Shown: positions 10,042 to 20,276 of the stretch, one piece after another
How the letters are laid out: each line of letters opens with the position of its first letter
Position numbering within the stretch: position 1 is the stretch's first letter
Assembly (NCBI GenBank): GCA_022885665.1
Contig: JAGQDJ010000142.1
Coordinates: forward strand, 1-64,000
From: Triops longicaudatus
Taxonomy: Eukaryota > Arthropoda > Branchiopoda > Notostraca > Triopsidae
Direction of reading: 5' to 3'
DNA: 64,000 nt
The notes under the pieces: generated by a model
Told to the model about the DNA's origin: nothing
What the model saw: the letters and a program-made list of their open reading frames with translations, nothing else
Database searches by the model: none
Translations under genes and position numbers: made by a program

Positions 10042-11412
10042 TTACATAACATTACAAAGAATTGGGGCTGAGCAGTTCAAATTTTGGTTAGCTGTACTGC
10101 TCGATTGCGAAGATTGAGCTTGCAACAATATGATAACGTATGTAGTGATTACGCTTGCCATAGATAAGAGGGTACCGTTAGAAATCGTGAACAAATGCAA
10201 AGGTGTTGGGGCCCAGTTTTTTAGATGCAAATGACGTGAATAGCTCAATATTATTAGCTTTTCTTCAATTGAAACTTCTCCCCAGTAATGGTGCAAGGCG
10301 TTGTTGATAGAAGATTGTGACTCCGCCAATTGTTTCGGTAAACTGTTGCAGAAACTCGTCAAGGTCACAAGCTTACATATTATAAGGAGTAAGCTAGCAC
10401 TTGTTAATATGAGTATAAATGGGTCGCTAAAATAATCTTTGTTTGCCGAGTGGGTTTGTAAAGAGACGAAGACGAAGTAACTGATACAGCAAATAGAGAA
10501 AAAGGATACAAAATAGCTAACGAAGAGTAAGCCGCCGAAAAGAGATTGTGCTTGATTTACGAGGTGACTAAGGTACTCTAAACGCTCCCATAACCTATTT
10601 AGCGCATCCTTGACAGAACTTATGCCCAAGTTCCTTTGCACCCAGTGACATTTTGGCGAAAATAATTTGGGCATCGAAGAATGCGAAGTATGTTGGTGTA
10701 CAAAGTTGGGAACCTTCTTTCGTGGTGCGAGGTTTTCTAAGTCTGCCAAAAAACATTCGTGGATTTTGTTCAGTGTGAAAGCGAAGTGACGATATATAAG
10801 AGTACTCAGCACTTCGCCGAAGTAAGATAGAATTGTTGTGTACAAATAGGCTACCATTTCGAGTGAGAAGTAGATAAAGAAGAGGGTAGTGCCCTTGGGC
10901 GCGAGGTTTTCTGCAAGCGAAGGGAAATTGTCCATGTAAACTGTACAAACATATATGCAGTACGTTGTGGTTCCAACAATGTAGAAACAAGCAAGCCCAC
11001 TAACTAGTTGGTACCATTCCGTCGATATTTGGGTACCAATTTTTTGCAGATCTAGCGATTTCTCAAGCTGTCTCCAGTTATGCAAAAGCTTAGAGAATGA
11101 TGCACGTTTCCAGGTGAACGTGATGAGCGAAACAATGGCAAGAGGGTACATGAGATTTTTGGCCACCGCTAGAACAATTGTTTTAATGGTATTACCCCGA
11201 TTTATGTTTTTCGTGACACAATAACACCCGAAACCGGAAAGCACGGACAAAACGAATCCAATGAAGAGAACAAAGGCGTATCGCAAGTAGAAAAGCACAC
11301 CGATGGAAGTTAGTGGATATTCCAGTGGCAGTAGTGCGCCGGTTATTTGCACTGTTTTAGTAAGAGGAACGATATTTCGTGCAAAGTGGAGAGTGTACTC
11401 TTGAGAAACCAT
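10042..11412 (-). CDS. Gustatory receptor 1 of tandem trio, intronless
   Basis: Seven-transmembrane ligand-gated cation channel of the insect chemoreceptor family (7tm_7), probably on taste neuron dendrites; the ligand cannot be read from sequence. 456 aa in a single exon. Hydrophobic segments lie roughly at residues 37-66, 87-103, 132-156, 175-203, 290-321, 330-355 and 430-450, with a long cytoplasmic loop between the fourth and fifth. The C-terminus has the signature TTYVIILLQ. It shares with its two neighbours the blocks LPLEYP, YLRYA, the pair FGEV and RHFAF, LVNQAQSLFGG and DLFT-like (HLFTISNGTLLSM). The lack of any intron is unusual for many insect GRs but known in some lineage-specific clusters. 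The frame is intact, so it is probably functional. Confidence 0.88.
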   Translation of the reverse strand: MVSQEYTLHFARNIVPLTKTVQITGALLPLEYPLTSIGVLFYLRYAFVLFIGFVLSVLSGFGCYCVTKNINRGNTIKTIVLAVAKNLMYPLAIVSLITFTWKRASFSKLLHNWRQLEKSLDLQKIGTQISTEWYQLVSGLACFYIVGTTTYCIYVCTVYMDNFPSLAENLAPKGTTLFFIYFSLEMVAYLYTTILSYFGEVLSTLIYRHFAFTLNKIHECFLADLENLAPRKKVPNFVHQHTSHSSMPKLFSPKCHWVQRNLGISSVKDALNRLWERLEYLSHLVNQAQSLFGGLLFVSYFVSFFSICCISYFVFVSLQTHSANKDYFSDPFILILTSASLLLIICKLVTLTSFCNSLPKQLAESQSSINNALHHYWGEVSIEEKLIILSYSRHLHLKNWAPTPLHLFTISNGTLLSMASVITTYVIILLQAQSSQSSSTANQNLNCSAPILCNVM

Positions 11413-11940
11413 TACGTTCTCGTATTTGCGGTATGTTCTTCCTGTTTTAAGTCCAAACAGCTAATGCGATGTATTGTAGAAGACGGGAGAACAGTTTTCC
11501 TTTATGATATGGCCTCAGATCAACAGTGGAAAAAATAGTGCATTACATTACCTTTATTAAAATGCATAAAAAATTAAAGACTTAGCCCAATTTTGGGGGC
11601 ACCTTCTAGAAAAATAATAAATAAGTGACAAGTATTATAGATGTCCTCGTGAACACACCCTATCTTATTCCCCTTCGTAACCTTTTTTTTTTAATTCACT
11701 ATTATTAAAGCTTTTCTCTTTGGGGATTCGAAGAGGTGTGGCAATGTTTTCCTAAAGATTACAATCAAATGTAAGTAGCATTAAAATATAACATAAGTTG
11801 ATTTTTATTTGCTTTGTTGTTGCACTGTGCACAATAAGCAATAAAACTGTAGTACTTGGGACCATTTAAAAGGTGTGCAAAAACAGGGTGGGAGATTTTT
11901 ATAATTTTTAACAATTAATTTATACCAATTTGGAGTACTT
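11413..11940. other. Intergenic spacer between GR1 and GR2
   Basis: 528 bp, AT-rich, with no coding signal. It should contain the GR1 promoter (right of 11412) and the GR2 3' end, including a minus-strand AATAAA at 11804-11809. Confidence 0.6.
11804..11809 (-). terminator. Candidate polyadenylation signal of GR2
   Basis: AATAAA on the minus strand about 130 bases past the GR2 stop. Confidence 0.4.
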
Positions 11941-13335
11941 TTACGTCATTGTGGAGTTAAAAATTGTGGAATTACACATTTGGGTGCATTCTTGCGTCTC
12001 TTGACATTGGTTTTGCAGTAATATAATAACGTAAGTTGTTATCAGGCTAATCATGGATAGTAGCGTCCTTGTCGAGATGGTAAATAAATCAAGCGGCGCA
12101 GCCGCCCAGTTATTAAGCCTTAAGTAACCCAGTACGTCCCGAAACAATGAATGCTCTTCACCAGAGAGGTCGTCCCAGTACTGATTGCAGGTATAACTAA
12201 GGACGCTTTGGGTATCTGTCAGCTGTTTGGGCAAACTACTGCAGAAATTGGTGACGATTGCAAGCTTGCACATTAAAACAAACTGGTTGACCATAGTGAG
12301 CATTAGAATGTGAGGGTCGCTGAAAAATTCATCTTTGCACGTACACACCGTCTCGCTGGAATTTTGGGACCGAAGAGCTAAGAAAAGAAAGTAACCGATG
12401 CAGCACGTCGAGAAGAAAGACGCGGTATAGCTAGCAAGGAGGACGCGTCCGAAAAGCGATTGCGTTTGGCTAACAAGACGGTCTAAATGTCCTGTGCGAT
12501 CCCACAACTTCCGTATAACTTCCTTGTAAGTCTTCTGTATGGCGTCAGTTTGGAGCTTACAACCACAACATTCGTTGGCATTTCCGAAGGTGAAAATGTC
12601 GGTTGAACCTTCCAGTTTCGTTGACGTAGAAGCAAGATTCTTGTTTTTCACGATTTCCATATTAGCTAGGAAAGCTTTCTGAATCTTGACTAGCGAAAAC
12701 GCTAAGTGACGAAAAACGAAGCTTGCCACCAATTCTCCAAAAGTACTCAGTGCCACGGCGTAGAAATATATAATCATTTCTACGCTGAACAAGACTTTGA
12801 ATGTTATGGACTCCTCCGTTGATACGAAGCTTGCAAACGAAGGGAATTGACCTGCGTGTTTAACACAAAGGTAGATGTTGGTGGCCGTTTCAAAGACAGA
12901 ATAGAGACAACCAATTCGGCAAATTCGCTGGTACTTTTTTGAGGGTATCAGGGAATCGAAATCCAAAGCCACATCCAAAGTTCTTTCCAGACGCATCCAA
13001 TCTTGCAAAAACTCAAAGTATGTTCCACGTCTCCTGGTGAACGTCATTAAAGTAGTAACAGCCAGAGGATACGTAAGGTATTTGACAACGGTTAGAGTGA
13101 ATTGTTGAACGGTCTCAGCTTGGATGATTTCTCTCACCACGACAGAAATACCGAAACAGTACACGAAACTCACGCCAAATCCGACTCCCACAATCATGGC
13201 GTATCGCAAGTACAATATTATGCCGGCGTTACATGGTGGATATTCTAGGGGAATCAAACCGCCAGTTATGCATAAAAGTTTGGAAAGAGGAGCGATGTTC
13301 CTCTGAAACGCTAGAGTGTACTTTTCTATTGCCAT
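11941..13335 (-). CDS. Gustatory receptor 2 of tandem trio, intronless
   Basis: Paralogue of the gene on its left; same strand and a 0.5-kb spacer. 464 aa in one exon, seven hydrophobic segments with the long loop after the fourth. Shared blocks: GGLIPLEYPP near the N-terminus, YLTYPLAVTTLMTFTRRR, FGELVASFVFRHLAF, LVSQTQSLFGRVLLASY and the C-terminal DLFTISTRTLLSM followed by TTYVIILLQ. The loop between segments 4 and 5 carries extra cysteines (NECCGCKLQ). ATG at 13335 gives an N-terminus that aligns with both neighbours. Role as a taste receptor is inferred from family; ligand unknown. Confidence 0.88.
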   Translation of the reverse strand: MAIEKYTLAFQRNIAPLSKLLCITGGLIPLEYPPCNAGIILYLRYAMIVGVGFGVSFVYCFGISVVVREIIQAETVQQFTLTVVKYLTYPLAVTTLMTFTRRRGTYFEFLQDWMRLERTLDVALDFDSLIPSKKYQRICRIGCLYSVFETATNIYLCVKHAGQFPSFASFVSTEESITFKVLFSVEMIIYFYAVALSTFGELVASFVFRHLAFSLVKIQKAFLANMEIVKNKNLASTSTKLEGSTDIFTFGNANECCGCKLQTDAIQKTYKEVIRKLWDRTGHLDRLVSQTQSLFGRVLLASYTASFFSTCCIGYFLFLALRSQNSSETVCTCKDEFFSDPHILMLTMVNQFVLMCKLAIVTNFCSSLPKQLTDTQSVLSYTCNQYWDDLSGEEHSLFRDVLGYLRLNNWAAAPLDLFTISTRTLLSMISLITTYVIILLQNQCQETQECTQMCNSTIFNSTMT

Positions 13336-13683
13336 ATTGGGTATATTACGGAGCTAAATCAAACCAGCTACTACATGTCCTTTTATTACGTCAGGGGTTG
13401 TTATCTTTCGCAGGTTTCCACAGGAACCGGAAGCGAGGTGTTAATGGGAAAGAAATGTTATCTCTTCGCTACACATGAACTTGCTTTTCAACACGGAGGG
13501 ATAGTTTCTGATAGCGTGAAAGTCAACAAAGATCACTTTGGCGGCTTTCGTCCTGACGCTGTAAGTTGGGCTAGCATGACTTTAGCATTATTCGCACTTA
13601 CTTTTGAGCCTGAATTCCACTTTCACCTAGTACATTAACTTGTTGTGTTGATCAGGGTTTGTTTACGATGGAACAATACATAT

Positions 13684-13800
13684 ACAGTCGAACCCACGTA
13701 AATGCACCTCGGATAATGACAAGACCCGCTTGATTACAAAAAAAAAATCTGAAAAACCGTTTCACTCCCGTTTAACGTAATGGTGACTGACTTAATGGTG
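13684..13800. mobile_element. Possible solo end of a pogo/Tigger-like DNA transposon
   Basis: TA followed by CAGTCGAACCCACG and then loosely repeated units (CACCTCGGATAATGAC, TTAACGTAATGGTGAC). This iterated style and the TA-CAGT start are typical of pogo/Tigger termini in insects. I could not find the matching inverted end, so this would be a truncated copy. Confidence 0.35.
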
Positions 13801-14289
13801 ACAGTTTTCGTGAAAAGTGGATCGATTCCATTTTTTTTTTTTTCACGAACTGCGGTCTGCTAGACAATTGTACTTTCACATTTGGTTTTTAAATGTACCT
13901 ATAAAAGCTCGCTTTGACGCAATTTCCGCTAACTTTTCGAGGAATTCCGTGAGGTTTTTGCAAGAACCAAATTTGTTTGGCAGCAAGGAATGAACTTGCT
14001 ATTTTCTTTTAAATCAGTAAAAAAAATGGGTTTGGAAATGTTTGTTTAAACGCTGAAATGTAAATGGATTCCAAGTCAAAGTTTCTAACTCGAATCTGTT
14101 GCGAAATTTTGAGTACAGCACTATGAAAAAACATGAAAGTCTGAAAAGGGACTCAACACATATTGCATTTAACTGTTGAAAGCTGTCCTAACCTGTAAGA
14201 TCTTTCAACAGGACAGCCCTGCCCTAGAATGTTCAAAAAGACTTCGTTAATGTCAAATAAGGCAAATACAAATTCCTATTCCAGTGAGG

Positions 14290-14295
14290 TTTATT
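14290..14295 (-). terminator. Candidate polyadenylation signal of GR3
   Basis: AATAAA on the minus strand about 170 bases past the GR3 stop. Confidence 0.4.
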
Positions 14296-14466
14296 TTATT
14301 CTACTATTTCAGGTATGAGCTTCGCTCGTTGTCGTCACCACAAAAGTTTACATGGCCATAACTTACAGTTAATGGTAAGAAAATTTTTAGAATATCGCAG
14401 TGGCAAAAATTGGGGAACTGCAGATATTCGCAGAATTTTTTAGAATAAGGTTTTTTCACACCTGTG

Positions 14467-15846
14467 CTAGATTTCAACACACTCAGTTTGTAGCAGCACA
14501 ATAACGTAAGTGGTAACCAAACTGTACATTGATAACAGAGTACTGCTAGAAATTTTGAACAAATCTAGGGGCGATGATGACCAGTTCTTCAGGCGTAAAT
14601 GATGCAGAAAGTTTGAGAGCAGTAATCTATCTTCCGCTTCAAAATCGTCCCAAAAACAATGCAGTGCGTTACTAATCACATTTCTGGTTTTGATAAGTTG
14701 TTTCGATAGAGTGTTGCACAGGGTGGTGATTAGGACTAGTTTGCATAACGTAGTCAGCTGGTCGCTAATACTTAGCGACAGGATTATAGGGTCACTTACA
14801 AATATTTGACTTGTGTTGTGGCATCGAGTTAAAGGAGATGTACCACTGATGTTCAGAGATCGTAGTGTTAGGAAGATAAAGTAGCCGCCAAAGCAGCAAG
14901 TAAAAAACGATGTGGCGTAGCTAGTGAAGAGCACAAATCCAAAGAGAGATTGGGCTTGGTTTATTAGATTGCTGACGTACTCGGTACGCTCCCATACTTT
15001 GTTGACGATATTCTTGTAAGAAGTCAGCTTTTGTTCAGTAATTGGTTGGCGTTGTTGTGGTTTTGGGTCACCAGAATGTAATGAGGCAGTTCCAACTGCT
15101 GCGAGATTTTTCACTGTAATGTCCTCGTCTGTTAGTCGGGTTATGGACCGACGTAGATTAGTGTTGGTTTGTAAATCTTCGAGGAATGCTTTTTCTGTCT
15201 TGAAAAACAGGAATGCCAGGTGAAGGTACACGTATGAAGACATAATTTCTCCGAAAATACCGAGCGACACTGCATAAAAGTAAACTGCCATTTCTATTGA
15301 AAAAGAAATATAAAATCCGGTGGAACCCGGACGTGTAAAATGGCTCGCAAAAGAAGGAAACTCTTCCGCATACGCAACGCGCAAATAGATAAAGCAAGCT
15401 GTGGCTGTTAGAGAGTAACAACACATAAAAATGCTTAACACCCGATATTTCTTCGTAGAAACTCTTGAATTAGAATACAGCAAGTCTAACGATTCCTCTA
15501 GCTGTCTCCATTCTTGTAGGAAATTACAAATTAATACGCGTTTTTGTGTAAAAGTCACCAGCGTTGCTATAGCAGTGGGATAGAGAAGATAATTGACAAC
15601 TGTCAGAACAATCTGTTGAACAGTTTGGTTGTGAATCAAAGCTTCCAGCACGATATGAATCCCAAAGCCATAGACGGAAACTAGCCCGATGCCAATAAAC
15701 AGAACGAGGAGGTACCGTAGGTAGAAGACTTTTTCAATGGAACTTGACGGACTTGTTAAAGGTATCAATCCTCCGGAAAATGATAATAAGTTGTAAAGCG
15801 GAGCGACAGTTCGTCGTAGAGGAAGTATGTACTTTTCAGCGTCCAT
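14467..15846 (-). CDS. Gustatory receptor 3 of tandem trio, intronless
   Basis: Third member of the cluster, 459 aa, single exon, intact. Start at 15846 (MDAEKYILPLRR) aligns with the starts of the other two. Blocks in common: GGLIPL, YLRYLLVL, YLLYPTAIATLVTFTQKR, FGEIMSSYVYLHLAF, LINQAQSLFGFVLF, DLFKISSSTLLSM and TTYVIVLLQ. The fourth-to-fifth loop is the most divergent part and is rich in threonine and glutamine. It lies head to head with MRPS18C, about 0.7 kb apart. Gustatory receptor by signature; ligand not predictable. Confidence 0.88.
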   Translation of the reverse strand: MDAEKYILPLRRTVAPLYNLLSFSGGLIPLTSPSSSIEKVFYLRYLLVLFIGIGLVSVYGFGIHIVLEALIHNQTVQQIVLTVVNYLLYPTAIATLVTFTQKRVLICNFLQEWRQLEESLDLLYSNSRVSTKKYRVLSIFMCCYSLTATACFIYLRVAYAEEFPSFASHFTRPGSTGFYISFSIEMAVYFYAVSLGIFGEIMSSYVYLHLAFLFFKTEKAFLEDLQTNTNLRRSITRLTDEDITVKNLAAVGTASLHSGDPKPQQRQPITEQKLTSYKNIVNKVWERTEYVSNLINQAQSLFGFVLFTSYATSFFTCCFGGYFIFLTLRSLNISGTSPLTRCHNTSQIFVSDPIILSLSISDQLTTLCKLVLITTLCNTLSKQLIKTRNVISNALHCFWDDFEAEDRLLLSNFLHHLRLKNWSSSPLDLFKISSSTLLSMYSLVTTYVIVLLQTECVEI

Positions 15847-16538
15847 TTTTTTAGGAATCTCTCGCTCAGTGAGTTCTTTAATTACTAAAGCAGTGGGGGT
15901 AGCTGTCGCTTATAACGATCACTGTGCCATACTAAGCTAGCATTGAAAATTTGTATCACGACAGTTTATGGAACGACATGATAATGAAGTGAGATATTTT
16001 CGCCTGCAGATGTTACTTTGACATAATCGAAAAGTAACTGCTATGGCAACTTTTGTCTGGCCCTTTCCGCTGTGATAAACACGTTTTCGAAATTTTAACA
16101 AAAAAATTTAAGTCCTTAATCAGGCATAACCAATTCATAGTAAGCGAGTAAAAATCAAGGATATTTAATTCTCAGAATTTAATTTAAATGAAGCGTAAAA
16201 CGATATTGGGAATTCTAACTGCATTGTAATCCGGGTTTAGAATTAGTTGCGTCTGGACCGGTCTCTAAGGACTGTGGTCCCAACGCCAGGAACTCGAAAA
16301 TTCTTTTTTTAACTTTTAATACGGTACAGTAATGGACTTAATTACTTTGATAGAGACAATTAATTTATAATACAGTGTACAGTTTCTCGAACATATCGAA
16401 TTTTTGGGCCCATTTTCCAGCGTTCGAGTAATGGCAAACAGCGAGTTACGAATTTGCTATCCACCCAACGGCGGTTCGCCGTTTCAATTCAAATGGCACC
16501 ATAACTTCTCCATAAACAAAAGCAAACACGCTTTCACA
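15847..16538. other. Divergent spacer between GR3 and MRPS18C
   Basis: Separates two genes transcribed away from each other and so must hold both promoters. AT-rich with no clear TATA or initiator that I would defend. The open frame from 16404 only overlaps the first MRPS18C exon. Confidence 0.5.
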
Positions 16539-17105
16539 ATGTTGCGTACTATTTCAACTCGAATCTTAGGTATACCGAAATTTGTACTTTGGTAATTTTA
16601 AAAAATAGTTTACACATAGGATCCAATTTGCTAAAAGCAACCAGTCGAAACATGCCAGTTACCGCACATCAAAGCAAATGGATGTCCACAGTAACTCACG
16701 TTGAAGCTACTGACGGTGTCAAAGTCGACATTTCGGCTGATAAGGATATGGTAATTCGTACAGGATACTTAGAGTAATGTACTCATGAGTGTGTTCTTCA
16801 TTTAGCCTCTAGACATGCCCAATCCGTATGTAAAAGAGGCTACGAAATGCATCCTCTGCAAGCACAACGTAGAAGTTGATTATAAAAACGTTCGTCTTCT
16901 GTCCCAGTTCGTTTCTCCTTTCACGGGCAAGATCTATGATCGGAACATCACAGGTTTGTGTGCCAAGCAAGACAAACTAGTAAAAGAAGAGATTCGCAAA
17001 GCTCAAAATTTTGGATACATGCCCGTTACCATTAAAGCCCCCCAGTACCTCAAAGATCCAAAACTGTTTGATCCCGGCCACCCCATCAGATCACACAGAT
17101 TTTAG
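16539..17105 (+). CDS. MRPS18C: Mitochondrial small-subunit ribosomal protein bS18m (MRPS18C)
   Basis: Component of the mitochondrial 28S ribosomal subunit, homologous to bacterial S18. Three exons: 16539-16569, 16620-16750, 16806-17105, introns of 50 and 55 bp, total 153 aa. The N-terminus (MLRTISTRILG) is basic and suits a mitochondrial presequence. The S18 domain starts with CILCKHNVEVDYKNVRLLSQ and continues with SPFTGKIY, ITGLC and the C-terminal GYMPVT, closely like the animal MRPS18C paralogue rather than 18A or 18B. The CxxC pair is the zinc-related motif of this family. The start is set by splice phase: the first ATG upstream of a short exon that joins in frame. Confidence 0.93.
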
Positions 17106-17910
17106 AAGTTGAACGAAAAACTAAGCTCGCCTAGTATGTGTTAAAAAAGATTTAAATATAAAATTCCAAAAACTACAACCGTACTTTTCTGGAAGCATTA
17201 TTTAATGAACAGTTTAAAACGTGTAAAGACAACGCGTTTTGGTAGAGAAAATCTTCTGTCAGTTACAATTACAGCGTTGATGATGATTTTAAACTCAGTA
17301 ATGTTCATATGTCTACACTTTCCGTGGAAAATATGACAACTGGTGACACGCCCGCTCCCATACAAATCTGGGTCCTTATCTCATATACATCGCGTAAAAT
17401 TAGTGCTCTATTTTAGTCGCCTTTTTCTTTCGAAACGGATAAATTTTCTTAGTTAAAATTTTGCTTCAATTAACTTCAGTAGATGTAGACGAAACAAGAT
17501 TAGTAGAATTTTGCGAAAATAATGCGACTTTTTAAAAAAAGAAAAAAAAAGAAAAGAAAAAACAGGATTAAATTGATTCACAGATTACCATTACAATTAC
17601 AGCTTTTCCATCCGTTTATTTTGTTTTAGGCGCCTCTAGTGTGAAAATATTACTTCATTTAACTTCATCTAACCTAACTGGAACATGACTAATCTAACCT
17701 AGAAATTGACGGGGTGAATAACAGATAAGTACCCAAGTCGGTTATCCAAAATTGCACCGTAGGCCATTTATTCGTTTTCACCCATTTTATGGCTGTCCTT
17801 CGTTGTCTCGTTAATGACCGCAGTGTCAAAGAAAAATTGCTACTAAACACGGAAGCCAATTTGTAATCAGCAGTGTTACAGAACTTTTTGTGTGTGCGAC
17901 AATTACTAGT
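17106..17910. other. Convergent 3' spacer between MRPS18C and carboxypeptidase
   Basis: 0.8 kb where two genes end facing each other. A-rich tract at 17527-17563. No coding signal. Contains the carboxypeptidase polyadenylation candidate at 17767-17772. Confidence 0.6.
17767..17772 (-). terminator. Candidate polyadenylation signal of the carboxypeptidase
   Basis: AATAAA on the minus strand about 140 bases past the stop codon. Confidence 0.45.
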
Positions 17911-20276
17911 CTATAACTTCATAGCAGCTCGTGCAATAACCTTAACAGCTTCCCAGATTTCACGACAGTTAGGCTTAATTTCACTTGGAGGCAATAGAAA
18001 GCCGTAATTATCATCACGCATTTCAACAGTGTAGGAGTACTGAATTCCGGCAACGCCCTTAGCCCAATCGTCAGAGCCCCCGCTAGCTAATCCTATAGAA
18101 ACCATGACAAGTTCATTAAATGAAAATTTTATTGCATAATATACCAAAGAGCCTGGTGGACGAGCCAACAGTGTAATTCGTGCCGTAAACAGAAGTTAAA
18201 GCTCGAGTCGCGTTCTTAGCTAGAGCGTCCTAGCAATAAAAATGTGTTCAGCTATCGGAAGAGGCGTCCCATTTCCCAGGGGTAAAGGACGAACGAGCCC
18301 ACCTAGTTCTAACCATCTAGTGTTAACCATAAAGTGTCAATCCCCTACTTCTAACGTCTTAATGTTAAACCACTTAATTTTAACTAACAGACAAGGCCGT
18401 ACCCACTACCCAGGGTGACTAGAGGGTTAACCCTCCCCCCGAAATTTCTGTTACATATTGGAGAAGATGGGGATATAATTTTTAAAAAATGCATACGGCA
18501 CTGTTAACAGGACAGGACTATAGCCAGGATTTCGGTTAAAAATGGTTTTGAAAGTTTTGGTGGGCGTGTTCAATTTGCAATTTTGTTGGGCATTTAATTT
18601 TTGTCTATGTTCATCATTATAAATAAAAATTTTTTAGGGGTTAAACGTCCCTTATCCCCGCCTGTCTACGGATGTGCATTTAGAGCTTACTACCTAATGA
18701 TTGACTAAATTTTCCTAAATTTTGCACGAACTTTTGGGCTCTTTCGTCCACTACCCGTTTCCAAGTACCAAAGCAGCGTGATCGACGGGTAATTCTTCTG
18801 TATATCCCCAAGGGTATAGCCAGGACTATGTTAAGAGAACTTAACTAAACTAATGTTCGTTACGAATTGTACCTAGAACTTACGTTGCCGTAGGAGTGAA
18901 ATGTCAAGTATACTTTCGTGTGGTTAGCAATTCTTAATAAAGTGTCACGGAGGGCTTTGGCTTCAGGTTCGGAAAAGGCATAAGGACCATGATAATCCTC
19001 CTGGCACGCACTGTCGCTGGACCCACCCTCTAAATCGACAGTTCCAGTTAGAGATAATTCACAATACGAATACGTATAAACCGTTCCAGTGGAATCCAAA
19101 GTTCCTACAGTGCAAGAAATCTTTGCTTATTCTTCGAGCTTTTTCATTAAAAACAAATCTAACCAAACCTGTTTAAATCCACCCCGATACATCTTCTTCC
19201 TTCTGTACGATGTCGGTTCTTACGCCAGAGACGGTTCTACATATATTTAGTTTACAAGGCAAGTTTCTCTAGTAAAGCTGAAGTGCTGTTCGTGAAATTA
19301 TCGTTACATTATTGGTATAATCTTACCTTGGGGGTGAAAGTATATTCGTAACCATCAGGATTCACAACTGGCATTATGTACCAAGTTAAGTTTTTCAGAA
19401 AATAGGGATGGTATCTATCGTTCTCCACCAACTCATGTACCAACCAAGTAACAGTAGCGGGAGAAATCCATTCACGCGCGTGTATGCCTGATTACATGAT
19501 GCCCATATTTAGCGAAACATTATGTTTATCATAATTACCTCCGTCCATAAAAATAACGTTGTTATTGTCACCTCCACTACCAAGCTTAATTAGTGTAAGA
19601 TCGCGACCTTGTGCGCTTTTTCCCGCTGAAGATACTTCCACTTTATGAGGATACGCTTTGGCTAAAGCAGCTGCGAATCCTTGTATCTATCAAAGTTTTC
19701 ACATGAAGACCGCATGTACGTTACGTTTAGTATATAAGCATACGTCAGCCAAACGATGGTAGTTATCCCAGGTCATATTGTGGATTGGAGACTTGAGCTC
19801 AGCTTTCCGATATGGAACAGGCTTGGCAGTCTTGTTCACCAACCTGTTCAATGCATCTCAGAAATGAGAAATAAACCACTCTATACTAAAAACGTACTCT
19901 TGGACGTCGGAAATAATTGTCGTGTAAGGAATGTGATTCCTTCCCAACCACTTTTGAACCTGTGCAACCATTCTTTGGCTAACCATGACATCATTTGTTC
20001 CTAAGCGAGGTCCTGTCCAGAAATCCAAGCTTCCGTGTCTTCCTAAGATTTTCAAGCTGTCTACTTCGCGCTGATATTCAGCGTTGATACGAAGTACGGT
20101 AAACCTGATTACAATCAAGAGAGACATTTTTTAAAAAAAAAATAGAAAAATAATAAGGCGAAACCGATAACAAAGATTAAAGACTAACAAAAGACATACC
20201 GGTCGTTTCGAGCTGTCGCGACAACGAGGACTAGAATGGCGAGATTTATAATACACTTCCATGTCTGGAAAACCAT
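17911..20276 (-). CDS. Secreted zinc metallocarboxypeptidase, M14A (A/B type)
   Basis: Digestive-type exopeptidase that removes C-terminal residues, secreted as a zymogen. Eleven exons (transcript order): 20276-20200, 20104-19898, 19843-19744, 19686-19539, 19487-19327, 19236-19169, 19104-19082, 19029-18884, 18825-18769, 18214-18145, 18092-17911; about 412 aa. Signal peptide residues 1-22 (hydrophobic core NLAILVLVVATA), propeptide to about 110 (WTGPRLGTNDVMV), then the catalytic domain starting MTWDNYHRLAD. Zinc ligands: His180 and Glu183 in GGIHAREW, His306 in TFHSYG. Arg cluster DLNRNFGFHW; general base Glu376 in TVEMRD. Asp360 in GGSDDW is at the specificity position where pancreatic B enzymes have Asp, but insect A enzymes can also show this. 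The usual Tyr248 is not seen (Gly/Leu there). Exon 7 is only 23 bp. The acceptor of exon 11 and the exon 9-10 junction are the least certain. Confidence 0.88.
18215..18768. other. Enlarged carboxypeptidase intron with transposon-like sequence
   Basis: 554 bp while most other introns of this gene are 45-90 bp. It holds C-runs and G-runs with flanking AGACAAGGCCGTACCC (18391 on) and, in inverse sense, GCCTGTCTACGG near 18661, weakly resembling inverted ends of a non-autonomous DNA element. Relationship is suggestive only. Confidence 0.35.

Larger units (their letters stand above)
13336..14466. other. Intergenic spacer between GR2 and GR3
   Basis: 1.1 kb without a gene. It contains a transposon-terminus-like block from 13684 and a minus-strand AATAAA at 14290-14295. 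The 87-codon + strand frame at 13375-13638 has no family resemblance. Confidence 0.6.

Noticed and set aside
18700..18768. A reading frame after exon 9 of the carboxypeptidase (WKRVVDERAQKF) that would need a frameshift
   Set aside because: A good donor at the end of exon 9 and an in-phase acceptor at 18215 explain the gene without it.
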